Made by a program: the position numbers and the translations under genes | Assembly: GCA_034522075.1 (NCBI GenBank) | Contig: JAXHLO010000021.1 | Span: 73,970-137,969 of the forward strand | DNA: 64,000 bases | Direction: 5' to 3' | Source of the DNA: UBA7803 sp034522075 | GTDB lineage: Bacteria; Pseudomonadota; Gammaproteobacteria; Pseudomonadales; Azotimanducaceae | Shown: positions 51,121 to 59,879 of the stretch, in pieces | How the letters are laid out: each line of letters begins with the position of its first letter | Position numbering within the stretch: the first letter of the stretch is position 1 | Notes under the pieces: model-generated | What the model was told of the DNA's origin: nothing | The model's database searches: none | Seen by the model: only the letters and a program-made list of their open reading frames with translations

Positions 51121-52341
51121 ATGATGGACAGGCAAGCAGAACGGCGCGCATTGGAGCGCAACTTCGGCACCACACTGGCGGTGGCGTTTTTTCAGGTGTT
51201 CCTGGTGATCATGCCGGTTGCTGTGCCGTTTTTTCAGAGCCGCGGCCTGGACATGCAGCAGATATTCGCACTGCAGGCCATCTTTGCCGCCGTGATACTG
51301 ATCACCGAGGTGCCGTCAGGCTATGCGGCTGACCTGCTGGGCCGCAGGCCCACACTGCTGGTGGGTGCGGTCGTGGCGGGAGTGGGTCACACCATCCTGG
51401 TATTTGCCGATGGTTTCGCGGGGCTGGCTCTGTTCGAGGTGGCTCTCGGCATATCGGCCAGCCTCATTTCCGGATCGGACATCGCCATTATCTATGACAG
51501 CGAGGCTGCACTCGGCCGTGGTGAGGAAGAGCAGCGGAAAGTCGTGGGCCGGCTGTATTCCGTGCGCACGTTTTCCGAGGCGATAGCGGCGGTGGTGTGC
51601 AGTCTGCTGTTGCTGGTGTCTCTGGAAATGGTCGTCTATGTACAGGCGGTAATCGGCTGGATCCCGCTGCTGCTGGCCATACGCCTGGTGGAGCCGCCGG
51701 TGGTACGTCTGGAGCAATCGGGGCATTTGCGCAACATGGCACAGATCTGCCGCCATATGGTGCAGCACAGCCTGGTGCTCAGGCTGACGTTTCTGGCGCT
51801 TTGTGTCTGGAGTCTGACCACCTTCTATGCGGTCTGGCTGATTCAGGAGCTGTGGCAGCAGCAGGGCATCGCGCTGGCGTTGTTCGGCTACCTGTGGGCC
51901 GGACTTACCGTCATTGCTGCTGTGGCGGGTCGCTGGGCCCACGTGGTCGAGGCGCGATTGGGTACATCCGGAGTTCTGGTGCTCATCGGTGTGTTGCCGG
52001 CGCTCGGGTACCTGGGCCTGGATCTACTCGGGCCGGTGGGGGCATTCCTGGCCAGCGGCAGCTTCTTCCTTGCCCGGGGCGTGGGCATGGTGGTGCTGCG
52101 CGATGCATTGAATCGCCGGGTGCCGGGCCACTACCGGGCCACGGCGAACTCCCTGGCCAGTTTCGGCTTCCGCGCGGCGTTCATCGTCACCGGTCCGGTG
52201 GTGGGCCAGGTTCTGGACCTGTGGGGTATGAGCACAACGTTGTGGCTGCTGGCGGGTGCCAGTCTGGTCATTCTGGCTGGGCTGCTGCTGCCGTTGCTGG
52301 CCGCGGCCCGGGCGCAGCGGGTGATGCCGGAAGCGGTGTGA
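51121..52341 (+). CDS. MFS transporter
   Basis: A 406-residue major facilitator with about 12 TM helices. The motif between TM2 and TM3, GYAADLLGRRPTLLVGAVVAGVGH, is the MFS signature (motif A, DxxGRR). Other segments: LALFEVALGISASLISGSDIAIIYDSEA in TM4-5, and a long hydrophilic loop after TM6 (VVRLEQSGHLRNMAQICRHMV). This resembles a large group of uncharacterised MFS proteins with the GSDxAxxYDS motif, some annotated as efflux pumps. Substrate unknown. ATG at 51121 or 51124 (MMDRQAERRALERNFG). Probably controlled by the leader/terminator upstream. It converges with the F420 operon at a REP element. Confidence 0.88.
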   Translation: MMDRQAERRALERNFGTTLAVAFFQVFLVIMPVAVPFFQSRGLDMQQIFALQAIFAAVILITEVPSGYAADLLGRRPTLLVGAVVAGVGHTILVFADGFAGLALFEVALGISASLISGSDIAIIYDSEAALGRGEEEQRKVVGRLYSVRTFSEAIAAVVCSLLLLVSLEMVVYVQAVIGWIPLLLAIRLVEPPVVRLEQSGHLRNMAQICRHMVQHSLVLRLTFLALCVWSLTTFYAVWLIQELWQQQGIALALFGYLWAGLTVIAAVAGRWAHVVEARLGTSGVLVLIGVLPALGYLGLDLLGPVGAFLASGSFFLARGVGMVVLRDALNRRVPGHYRATANSLASFGFRAAFIVTGPVVGQVLDLWGMSTTLWLLAGASLVILAGLLLPLLAAARAQRVMPEAV

Positions 52342-52350
52342 GGAGGGCCT

Positions 52351-52392
52351 GTAGGAGCGACTTTCCAGTCGCGACTAGAAAGTCGCTCCTAC
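52351..52392. repeat. REP palindrome between MFS and fbiC, perfect 15-bp arms
   Basis: Perfect inverted arms 52351-52365 (GTAGGAGCGACTTTC) and 52378-52392 around a 12-base loop. It fills the gap between two convergent stops (52341 and 52394) and probably ends transcripts of both genes. Same family as the elements at 9485 and 32743. Confidence 0.9.
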
Positions 52393-52393
52393 A

Positions 52394-54901
52394 TCAGGGG
52401 TCACTGACACTGACGGCCTCGATCAGGCCCGGCCGCAGCAGCGGGCCCTTGCGCTTGCGCTCGTACTTCTGCGCCGGCGTGTTGACGATATCGGCCAACT
52501 CGCCGGCGGCCAGGCCGGCCTCCACGCGCTCCGCCGGCGCATCCTCGTACACCGTGTTGCGCTGGCGGGGTTTGCGTTCGGCGTACTCGATCATGTCGAT
52601 CATGAGCTGCGGCGAGGTTTCCTGGCCGTGCCTGGTGCCGGCGGCACGGGAGATACTTTCATTCATGAGCGTGCCGCCCAGGTCGTTGCAGCCGGCATTC
52701 AGGCAGGCTTTCACGCCGGCATAGCCGAGTTTCACCCAGCTCGCCTGGATGTTCGAGATGTGCGGGTGCAGGGCCAGTCTGGCCACGGCATGCATCAGGA
52801 CGGCTTCGCGGAATGTGGGGCCTTTGCGTGCTCTGCCTTTCAGATACATGGGGGCTTCCATGTGCACGAAGGGCAGGGGCACGAACTCAGTGAAGCCGCC
52901 GGTGCGCTTCTGCAGCTCGCGTACGCGCAACAGATGGCGGGCCCAGTGCTCGGGGTGTTCCACATGGCCGTACATGATGGTGGCGGTGGTGTTGAAGCCG
53001 ACCTCGTGAGCGGCTTCCATGACCTCCAGCCATTGCGCGGTATTGATCTTGTCCGGGCAGATGATCTGGCGGACTTCGTCGTCCAGGATCTCTGCCGCCG
53101 TGCCCGGCAGGGTGCCGAGGCCGGCGTCCTTCAGGCGCTTGAGATAGCTGTGCAGGTCCGCGCCCAGAGAGGCCGCCCCCTGCCAGACTTCCAGTGGTGA
53201 GAAGGCATGAATGTGCATGTCCGGAACGGCAGCATTCACCGCCGCCAGAATCTCTACGTATTTCTCGCCCGTGTATTCCGGGTGAATGCCGCCCTGCATG
53301 CAGACTTCCGTGGCGCCTCGCTCCCATGCCTCCCGGGTGCGGCGCTGGATTTCTTCATCCGCCAGATCGTAGGGGCGGCCGCGCAGGTTCTCCGACAGCT
53401 TGCCCTTGGAGAAGGCGCAGAACTGGCATTTGAAATAGCAGATGTTGGTGTAGTTGATGTTGCGGTTCACGGCGAAGGTCACCGTGTCGCCGTTGACTGC
53501 TTCGCGCAGCCGGTTGGCGGCCTGTACCACGGCGCTGAAATCGTCACCGCGCGCGGCGAACAGGCGCACGATATCGGCTTCGTCCAGATCCTCGCCGCGG
53601 CCGGCGCGCTCGATGATCGCACTGATTTCCGGAGAGATTCGTTGCGGCTGCCGGGTGATGGCCTCCAGCACTTCGGCTGGCGGTTCCACCTCGGCGCCCG
53701 GGCACCAGTCGTCGGTGCGGGCAGCGCCTTCCGCATCCATGTGCTCGAGTAGACGTTCGTGCAGGCCCGCGTCCACCCACGTATCGAGATCCCGGGCGAA
53801 TGCCGGATAGATGGTCAGGCGTTCATGCAGATGTTTGCCGGCGCTGGCCGTCTCCCGGGTCAGTTCGTCCAGGTGCGGCCAGGGCGCCTCAGGATTGACG
53901 AAGTCCGGAGTCAGGGGCGACACGCCGCCCCAGTCGTTGATACCGGCCGCGACGATGCGCGGCAGCACGCCGGGACTCAGGTTCGGCGGCGCCTGCACGC
54001 TCATGTGCGGGCCGAACAGAATGCGCGCCACGGCGATGGTCCAGAGCAGTTCGTTCAGGTCCGGCTCCGGCGCCCGGGCCATTTTGGTTTCCGGCTTGGC
54101 GCGGAAGTTCTGGACGATGATTTCCTGAATGTGGCCATAGCGGTCGTGCACATCGCGGATGGCCAGCAGCGACTCCACCCGTTCGCGGCGCGTCTCGCCG
54201 ATGCCGATGAGAATGCCGGTGGTGAACGGAATGCGTGCCTCACCGGCGCGTTCCAGAGTGGCCAGACGCACGGCCGGCACCTTGTCCGGGGATCCGTAGT
54301 GCGGCATGCCCTTCTCGCACAGCCGCTCGGACAGGGATTCCAGCATGATGCCCATGGACGGTGAAATGGGGCGCAGCCGGTCGAGCTCTTCCCGGGTCAT
54401 GGTGCCGGGATTCAGATGGGGCAGCAGCCCGGTCTCGTCCAGCACTCTTTCGGCCACGTGATGCAGGTAGTCCAGGGTGCTGTCGAAACCCATCTCCGCC
54501 AGCGCCTCGCGGGCTGCCTTGTAGCGTAGCTCGGGCTTCTCGCCCAGAGTGAACAGCGCCTCTTTGCAACCCATGGCCGCACCATGGCGGGCGATGTCCA
54601 GGACCTCATCTACGGACAGATAAGGCGCTTTGATCCTGCGCGGCACCTGAGCGAACGTGCAGTAGTGGCAGACGTCGCGGCACAGGTGGGTGAGAGGAAT
54701 GAAGACCTTGCGAGAGTAGGTTACGGCGTTGCCGAAACCGCGGTCGCGGATGGCCGCTGCCAGTTCGGTCAGTGCGGCGGTGTCCGATTCTTCTGCGAGC
54801 GCCAGAGCCAGGTCCCGGTCCGGCAACTCGCCGCCGCCGGTCATCCGGGCAGCCCGGTGTAGTGCTGAGTCGGTCATAGTAGGTCGGCTCGAGGTGTTCA
54901 T
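52394..54901 (-). CDS. fbiC: FO synthase, CofG-CofH fusion (F420 chromophore)
   Basis: Bifunctional radical-SAM FO synthase of 835 residues, joining tyrosine-derived and pyrimidinedione (5-amino-6-ribitylamino-uracil) precursors to make the deazaflavin FO. Two radical-SAM clusters are visible: CofG half, CRDVCHYC (Cys 74, 78, 81) and CofH half, CYFKCQFC (Cys 488, 492, 495). Each half ends with its own TIM-barrel blocks (SVQAPPNLSPG; IQASWVKLGYAG, CNDLGGTLMNESISRAAG). This fused form is that of actinobacteria and some bacteria that acquired F420 genes, not the separate genes of methanogens. ATG 54901 is used; 54877 is an alternative. Last gene of the operon, 52 bases after cofC, ending at a REP. 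Confidence 0.97.
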   Translation of the reverse strand: MNTSSRPTMTDSALHRAARMTGGGELPDRDLALALAEESDTAALTELAAAIRDRGFGNAVTYSRKVFIPLTHLCRDVCHYCTFAQVPRRIKAPYLSVDEVLDIARHGAAMGCKEALFTLGEKPELRYKAAREALAEMGFDSTLDYLHHVAERVLDETGLLPHLNPGTMTREELDRLRPISPSMGIMLESLSERLCEKGMPHYGSPDKVPAVRLATLERAGEARIPFTTGILIGIGETRRERVESLLAIRDVHDRYGHIQEIIVQNFRAKPETKMARAPEPDLNELLWTIAVARILFGPHMSVQAPPNLSPGVLPRIVAAGINDWGGVSPLTPDFVNPEAPWPHLDELTRETASAGKHLHERLTIYPAFARDLDTWVDAGLHERLLEHMDAEGAARTDDWCPGAEVEPPAEVLEAITRQPQRISPEISAIIERAGRGEDLDEADIVRLFAARGDDFSAVVQAANRLREAVNGDTVTFAVNRNINYTNICYFKCQFCAFSKGKLSENLRGRPYDLADEEIQRRTREAWERGATEVCMQGGIHPEYTGEKYVEILAAVNAAVPDMHIHAFSPLEVWQGAASLGADLHSYLKRLKDAGLGTLPGTAAEILDDEVRQIICPDKINTAQWLEVMEAAHEVGFNTTATIMYGHVEHPEHWARHLLRVRELQKRTGGFTEFVPLPFVHMEAPMYLKGRARKGPTFREAVLMHAVARLALHPHISNIQASWVKLGYAGVKACLNAGCNDLGGTLMNESISRAAGTRHGQETSPQLMIDMIEYAERKPRQRNTVYEDAPAERVEAGLAAGELADIVNTPAQKYERKRKGPLLRPGLIEAVSVSDP

Positions 54902-54953
54902 CGGCCCATTGTGGGCATCACGGCCGCGGCCGTCCAGCCGTCGCCGGGCGGCG

Positions 54954-55646
54954 TTATTGCCGCTGCTGCGGGGCGGATTCGCCGCCCGGCTGCTCGACGC
55001 CGAGACGCCGGGCGATGCCGGATTTGTGCAGGAAGGCGGCCGTCTGGGTCGTCGGTCCGTGTGCCAGCAGGGCGGCAAGATCGTCCGGGGTGTCCACGTC
55101 CAGGCTGAAAAGCGCCGAAGGCACCACCCGCGGCGTGGTACCGCTGGCAAAGGCGGCATCCACGTGGGGTTTGAAGCTGCGGCCGTCGAAGCGCAGGCTG
55201 ATGCGCCCTGGCGGGGAGCAGATCAGGCCGTTGGTACCCAGGTGTTCGTCGTCCGGCATGATGGTCACCGTGGTGTGACCCTCGAGAATCCCGGCAATCT
55301 CGGCGGCGGTGATCAGCGGCACGTCGGCAGGCACGATCATCACGCCGTCGGCCTGCAGGTGCTCGGCGGCGTAGGCCGCAGCCTGAGTCAGGGCGGCCGA
55401 CAGGTCGGCGTCCGGACTCTCGATGAAGCGCTCTGTGCCGAAGGCCTGGGCGAGCGCGTCTGCTTCCGGGCTACGCGACACGATGAGCACACCGGCCAGG
55501 GCCCGGCAGCCGGCCAGGGCGGTCAGAACATCCCGCGCCATGGCCAGCATCAACGCCCGGCGTTCGTCTGCCGACAGCACACTGGCCAGCCGGCGCTTGG
55601 CTGCCTCCAGGGCCTTGATGGGAACGATGGCCCACATGGGGGTCAA
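54954..55646 (-). CDS. cofC: CofC/FbiD-type phospho-acid guanylyltransferase
   Basis: A 230-residue nucleotidyltransferase that activates 2-phospholactate (archaea), phosphoenolpyruvate (mycobacteria) or 3-phosphoglycerate (some proteobacteria) with GTP, producing the substrate for CofD. The GT-A-like motifs are VPIKALEAAKRRLASVLSADER, GVMIVPADVPLITAAEI, and the substrate loop IMPDDEHLGTNGLICSPP. The length is that of single-domain FbiD. Which phospho-acid is used cannot be settled from sequence by eye. Start ATG 55646 overlaps the cofD stop by 4 bases (ATGA); the gene is followed after 52 bases by fbiC. Confidence 0.93.
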   Translation of the reverse strand: MTPMWAIVPIKALEAAKRRLASVLSADERRALMLAMARDVLTALAGCRALAGVLIVSRSPEADALAQAFGTERFIESPDADLSAALTQAAAYAAEHLQADGVMIVPADVPLITAAEIAGILEGHTTVTIMPDDEHLGTNGLICSPPGRISLRFDGRSFKPHVDAAFASGTTPRVVPSALFSLDVDTPDDLAALLAHGPTTQTAAFLHKSGIARRLGVEQPGGESAPQQRQ

Positions 55647-56572
55647 CGCAACCGGTGGATGAATTCGAGCACGGTTTGCGCCAGATCGATGCGGTCGCGC
55701 AACGTTAGCATGACCGTCTGGGCCGCGACAGCGGGCACGTCGATGCGCGCTACCAGGTCGGCATCCCGGCGGTCGAGAACGAAGCCGTCGAGCAGGCCGC
55801 CATAATGTGCAGCCACCTGGTCAGCGCTGGCCGGCAATTCCAGTTCGCGCATCATCTTTGCGGCGGGACCTTTGATCGCGGCGCCTCCGACGATGGGCGA
55901 TACCGCGATGACCGGGGCCGGGGCATCGATCAGAGCCTGGCGCAGGCCCGGGATGCTGAGCATGGGATCGACAGAGACGAATGGGTTGGACGGGCAGATC
56001 ACCACGCCGTCGGCCGCAGCCAGCCAGTCCAGCACTTCCGGGCTGGGCCGGGCAGCTGCGGCGCCGCGAAACTCGAAGCCGGTGACTGCCGGTGCGCAGC
56101 GGTCCCGAACGAAATAATGCTGAAAGGCCAGCGCGCCGTCAGCGGTCAGCACGGTGGTGCGCACGGCGTCATCGGACATGGGCAGGATGGTATGGCGCAC
56201 CCCCAGAGCCCGACCGATGGCGGCGGCAACCTCGGTACGGCGGGCGCCTTCAGTCAGCAGGCGGGTGCGGGTCACGTGCAGGGCCAGATCTTTGTCGCCG
56301 AGCTGGAACCAGGTCTCGCCGCCCAGGGTCTCGAGCGTCTCGAGGAAGTTCCAGGTTTCGTCCTCACGCCCCCAGCCCGTGTCAGGATTCGCCAGGCCGG
56401 CCAGGGTGTAGGTCAGGGTATCGAGGTCGGGGCAGATCTCCAGGCCCAGATGCTCGAAATCGTCGCCGGTGTTGACCACGAACCCTGCCTCGTCCGGGTC
56501 GAGTACATTGGCCAGGCCGAGGGCCAGCTTGGCGCCGCCAACTCCTCCGGTAATCGCCAGAATGCGCGTCAT
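55643..56572 (-). CDS. cofD: CofD/FbiA-type 2-phospho-acid transferase
   Basis: A 309-residue transferase that joins the activated phospho-acid to FO, yielding F420-0 or its dehydro form. Family motifs are intact: LAITGGVGGAKLALGLANVL at the N-terminus, VNTGDDFEHLGLEICPDLDTLTYTLAG, WFQLGDKDLALHVTRTRLL and ICPSNPFVSVDPMLSIPG. The length is normal. It lies 1 base after cofE and overlaps cofC by 4 bases, so expression is tightly coupled. Confidence 0.96.
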   Translation of the reverse strand: MTRILAITGGVGGAKLALGLANVLDPDEAGFVVNTGDDFEHLGLEICPDLDTLTYTLAGLANPDTGWGREDETWNFLETLETLGGETWFQLGDKDLALHVTRTRLLTEGARRTEVAAAIGRALGVRHTILPMSDDAVRTTVLTADGALAFQHYFVRDRCAPAVTGFEFRGAAAARPSPEVLDWLAAADGVVICPSNPFVSVDPMLSIPGLRQALIDAPAPVIAVSPIVGGAAIKGPAAKMMRELELPASADQVAAHYGGLLDGFVLDRRDADLVARIDVPAVAAQTVMLTLRDRIDLAQTVLEFIHRLR

Positions 56573-56573
56573 G

Positions 56574-57350
56574 TCAGCGAAACAGGTCTTCGTGCAGTGG
56601 CCGGATGATGCTGCTGGCCGGTTCGTCCACGTCGTCGGGCGCCAGACCGCTGATCACGGCCGCCGGCGTGCGTTCGGTGGTTTCGCCCATGACCAGGGTG
56701 CCCATGGTGGCCAGGGCATCGGCCCGATTGATCAAGGTCACCTGCAGTTCGCGGCCGTAGAGGTCGTGGCCGCCGCGCCGGTCGTCCAGAGCACGGATGC
56801 CGGCACAGCCGAGCGCGGCACCGATGGTACCCAGCCGCCAGGGACGATTGCTGCTGTCGGTAATGATCACCCCGAGCCGCACGCCGCTGGACGTCTGCAG
56901 AGCCGTCCGCAGGCGGTGCGCAGACCCGTCCGGGTCGGCGGGCAGCAGCAGGGCGTATTCCTGCTCGGCAGCGTCGCCGCCGTGTTCGATGTTGGACTGA
57001 TCGATTCCCGCATTGGCCCCCACCAGCCCCAGACGGTGACGGACGATGAGCACTCCAGGCTTTTTCCTGACGACCTCAGTGGATTCATCGAGCACCAGCT
57101 GCACCAGCCGCGGGTCCTTGTCGGTCTCATGAGCCAGGGCCACGGCCTGCTCGCCGGGCGTCACGTCCGCCAGGGCCAGCAGGCGCCCTTCGGCCTTGGA
57201 GACGACCTTCTGCGCGACGCATATCACGTCGCCGTCGCTGAGCCGGATGTCCGCGGCTTGCAGAGCTTCGCCGATGATTGCCGCCAGGTCGTCTCCGGTC
57301 CGGATCATGGGGATGCCCGGTACCGGCCGAACCGTTAGGGTGTCGCTCAC
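56574..57350 (-). CDS. cofE: F420-0:gamma-L-glutamate ligase CofE (no FbiB reductase domain)
   Basis: A 258-residue GTP-dependent ligase that adds glutamates to F420-0 to make the polyglutamate tail. Motifs: GDVICVAQKVVSKAEGRL, GLVGANAGIDQSNIE and LGVIITDSSNRPWRLGTIGAALGCAG. Mycobacterial FbiB has an extra C-terminal nitroreductase-like domain that reduces dehydro-F420-0; this protein ends soon after the CofE core (SSIIRPLHEDLFR), so that function is not encoded here. GTG 57350 (VSDTLTVRPVPGIP) starts 13 bases after npdG; an upstream ATG in frame lies inside npdG. Confidence 0.94.
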   Translation of the reverse strand: MSDTLTVRPVPGIPMIRTGDDLAAIIGEALQAADIRLSDGDVICVAQKVVSKAEGRLLALADVTPGEQAVALAHETDKDPRLVQLVLDESTEVVRKKPGVLIVRHRLGLVGANAGIDQSNIEHGGDAAEQEYALLLPADPDGSAHRLRTALQTSSGVRLGVIITDSSNRPWRLGTIGAALGCAGIRALDDRRGGHDLYGRELQVTLINRADALATMGTLVMGETTERTPAAVISGLAPDDVDEPASSIIRPLHEDLFR

Positions 57351-57363
57351 CGATCCGCCCCCG

Positions 57364-58041
57364 TCAGTGTTCGGCCTGGCCGACGATCTTGATGCCGGCA
57401 TGGGACAGTTCGCCCTGACGGTTGATCTGGATCAGCACGGAGGTCAACGCTTCCGCGGCAGCCGCATTGGCGATGGGGCCGGCGTGCCAGCCTTTCATGC
57501 CGGCCTGCTCGATCAGGTCGATCACCCGCTGGCGGGCGTCCTTCTTGTTGCCGGCTACCAGCACGTCGCACTCGATATGCACGTCGCGCTGCAGCAGATG
57601 GGCGGCGACGTTCTGAAAGGCGCTGACCACCATGACGTCGTCGCCGAGAAACTCCTGGGCCCGCTTGCCGGCGCTGCCTTCTGCCGGAAGCTGAACCGTG
57701 CCGACCTTGGGCGGCACCAGCGGTACGGTGACATCGACGAGGATTTTCCCGGCAAGTCCGCTGCGCACGTGCTCGAGGGTAGAGATCTGATGCTCGGCGG
57801 GCACGGTGATTACCACCACGCTGCCGGCAGCCGCCGCATCGGCGTTTTCCATGGCCTCAGCCGGCGTATCCGGGCTGATTTCCTGCAGCTTGGCCACTGC
57901 CGCCTGGGCTTTCTCGAGGGTCCGGGACCCGATGATGATCTTGTGGCCGGCTTTGGACCAGCGGATGGCCAGGCCGGTGCCGAGATCGCCGGTGCCGCCG
58001 AGAATGGCGATGGTGTCGGGTCCTGAGTTGGCGTCTGCCAT
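57364..58041 (-). CDS. npdG: NADPH:F420 oxidoreductase
   Basis: A 225-residue Rossmann enzyme that reduces F420 with NADPH (or the reverse). The dinucleotide motif is IAILGGTGDLGTGLAIRWSKAGHKIIIGSRTLEKA, with Arg after the second strand favouring NADPH; VVSAFQNVAAHLLQ and CDVLVAGNKKDARQRVIDL complete the F420-reductase pattern. It links cellular NADPH to the F420 pool and so supplies reduced F420 to LLM enzymes. First gene of the F420 operon (npdG, cofE, cofD, cofC, fbiC), divergent from an LLM gene with 122 bases between them. Confidence 0.94.
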   Translation of the reverse strand: MADANSGPDTIAILGGTGDLGTGLAIRWSKAGHKIIIGSRTLEKAQAAVAKLQEISPDTPAEAMENADAAAAGSVVVITVPAEHQISTLEHVRSGLAGKILVDVTVPLVPPKVGTVQLPAEGSAGKRAQEFLGDDVMVVSAFQNVAAHLLQRDVHIECDVLVAGNKKDARQRVIDLIEQAGMKGWHAGPIANAAAAEALTSVLIQINRQGELSHAGIKIVGQAEH

Positions 58042-58094
58042 GTTACTACCTCACGTTGCCGGGACGGTGAAAAGCCAGGGATTATGCCGTCAAC

Positions 58095-58111
58095 GTGGTA
58101 CCCGGTGCCAC
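58095..58111. promoter_or_regulatory. Near-palindrome between npdG and a divergent LLM gene
   Basis: GTGGTACC-C-GGTGCCAC is a 17-base near-palindrome (8-base arms, one mismatch) at the centre of the 122-base gap between the F420 operon and the LLM gene. A second, less regular repeat (GTTGT ... ACAAC, about 58126-58148) lies closer to the LLM start. Either could be an operator for a shared regulator; no regulator gene is near. Confidence 0.4.
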
Positions 58112-58163
58112 ACCGCTGCAGTATGGTTGTACAGGTACACGGCACAACACTGGAGCATGAGAC

Positions 58164-59072
58164 ATGCGAATCGGCGTAATGATCGGCGGTGACGGCGTCC
58201 GGCGCAGCCTTGCGGACATCATTGCCATGGCGCGGGAAGTGGAAGCCGCCGGCCTCGATGATGTGTGGATGGCCAATATCTTTTCCCATGACGCGGTTTC
58301 CACGCTGGCGCTGGTGGCCCGCGAAACCACCCGGCTCGGCCTGGGCACGGCGGTGACCCCGACCTATCCCCGTCATCCCACAGCGCTGGCGCAGCAGGCG
58401 CTGACCACGGCGGCGGCCAGTGCGGGCCGCTTCACGCTGGGTATCGGTGTGTCCCACAAGGTAATGGTCGAGGACATGCTCGGTTTTTCCTACGAGAAAC
58501 CCGCCCGCCACATGCGCGAGTATCTGAGCGTACTGATGCCGCTGGTACGGGGCGAAACGGCGGATTTTCAGGGCGAGCAGTACCAGGTGGCCAATGTGGC
58601 GCTGGATGTGCCCGATGCCGGTCCATTACCCGTGGTGCTCGCCGCCCTTGGGCCGGTCATGCTGAAGCTCGCCGGTGAACTGGCCGACGGCACCAACACC
58701 TGGATGGTAGGCCCCAGAACCATGGAGTCGCACATCATCCGCCGCCTCAGCGCTGCCGCCGGTGCAGCCGGGCGCGCTGATCCCTTGGTGGTAGGCGGAT
58801 TTCCCATCGTGCTGACCGACAAACCCGACGAAGCCCGGGCAAAGATTGCGGAGTCTCTGACCATATACGGCCAGTTGCCCAGTTACCGGGCCATGCTCGA
58901 CCGGGAAGGTGCGGACGGGCCCGCCGACATTGCCATCGTCGGCGATGAGAACGCCCTGCGCAGCGATCTCCGGCGCCTGGAAGACATGGGCGTCACCCAC
59001 TTCAATGCCGCCATTGCGGCCGTGGACGACGGTGCATTCGCGCGGACTTTGGAGTTTCTGGCGGCGCGGTGA
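58164..59072 (+). CDS. LLM-class F420-dependent oxidoreductase (copy 4)
   Basis: A 302-residue LLM TIM-barrel protein divergent from the F420 operon, a placement that favours F420 as the cofactor. N-terminus MRIGVMIGGDGVRRSLADIIAMAREVEAAGLDDVWMANIF, middle ASAGRFTLGIGVSHKVMVEDMLGFSYEKPARHMREYLSVLMPL, and VLAALGPVMLKLAGELADGTNTWMVGPRTME. The style resembles the MSMEG_4879-type family (TIGR03564) as I remember it. A CTGGAG-like site lies before the ATG. Substrate unknown. The 3' neighbour is convergent, 4 bases away. Confidence 0.88.
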   Translation: MRIGVMIGGDGVRRSLADIIAMAREVEAAGLDDVWMANIFSHDAVSTLALVARETTRLGLGTAVTPTYPRHPTALAQQALTTAAASAGRFTLGIGVSHKVMVEDMLGFSYEKPARHMREYLSVLMPLVRGETADFQGEQYQVANVALDVPDAGPLPVVLAALGPVMLKLAGELADGTNTWMVGPRTMESHIIRRLSAAAGAAGRADPLVVGGFPIVLTDKPDEARAKIAESLTIYGQLPSYRAMLDREGADGPADIAIVGDENALRSDLRRLEDMGVTHFNAAIAAVDDGAFARTLEFLAAR

Positions 59073-59076
59073 CAGG

Positions 59077-59879
59077 TCATCCGCCCGGCCGTACTCCGTG
59101 CTGCTTGCGTCCGCTGTAGCCGGGGTCGATGAGGTGTCTGGGATGACGCCCGTCGACGTAGCCCATGAAACCCGGGTCGATGATGTTGTAGCCGAGCATC
59201 TGCTGGATGCGCTCGCTGTAGCCGCCGGCCACCTCCGGCGGCACTGCCAGCACCATGTTTTCGATCTGGCGCAGAAACGGCAGGCAGTATTGCGGGGTGA
59301 TGGCCAGCCGCGTGCCGTTGCTGTGGTTGGCGCCGCCGCGATGCAACAGATTACCGGCCAGAACGAGCACGGAGCCGGCCGGCATGGTGATTTTGACCGC
59401 TTCTTCGGCACTGGGCTGGTGGTCGGCTGACGATGGCTGCCGGGGATCACTTCCGTGGCCCCGTTGGTTGCGGTGAACTCGTCCACGGCCCAGATGGCGC
59501 TGACGCCGAACATGTCCCTGGGACGCTCGAACAGGCGATGGCCGGCGCTGCCGGCGGCGTCGTCGATGTGGAAATCCTGGGGCGTTTCCCCCGGATGCAC
59601 CTTGATGGCCAGAGCTGCCGACAGCAGAAAGTTGCGCGGCAGCAATTGGTCGACCAGCGCCAGCACCTGGGGGTGTTCCACCAAGTCGGCCACCGACGGC
59701 GCTTTGCTCAGCAACGCGTAGACCCGTTCGCTGTACAGCCCTTCGAATTCGTTGCGGCCCATGTAGCGGCGTTGCAGATACGGCGCAAGCTCCGCCGCGA
59801 TGCGCCCGCGGGTGGATTCCGGCAGCACGCGCTCGAGCACCGTATAGCCGTCGCGGCGGATGCGTTCCATGTGATTCAT
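59077..59879 (-). pseudogene. Phytanoyl-CoA dioxygenase (PhyH) family, single-base frameshift
   Basis: Fe(II)/2-oxoglutarate-dependent oxygenase of about 267 residues when repaired. The N-terminal two thirds (MNHMERIRRDGYTVLERVLPES to GATEVIPGSHRQP) lie in one frame with the metal motif DFHIDD; the rest (AVKITMPAGSVLVLAGNLLHRGGANHSNGTRLAITPQYCLPF) with the second His and Arg lies in another. One missing base at about 59425-59426 restores a continuous protein. Start ATG 59879 has GGGAGAG upstream. PhyH enzymes hydroxylate phytanoyl-CoA or other substrates. Either a true pseudogene or an assembly error; the rest of the sequence shows no decay. Confidence 0.85.
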
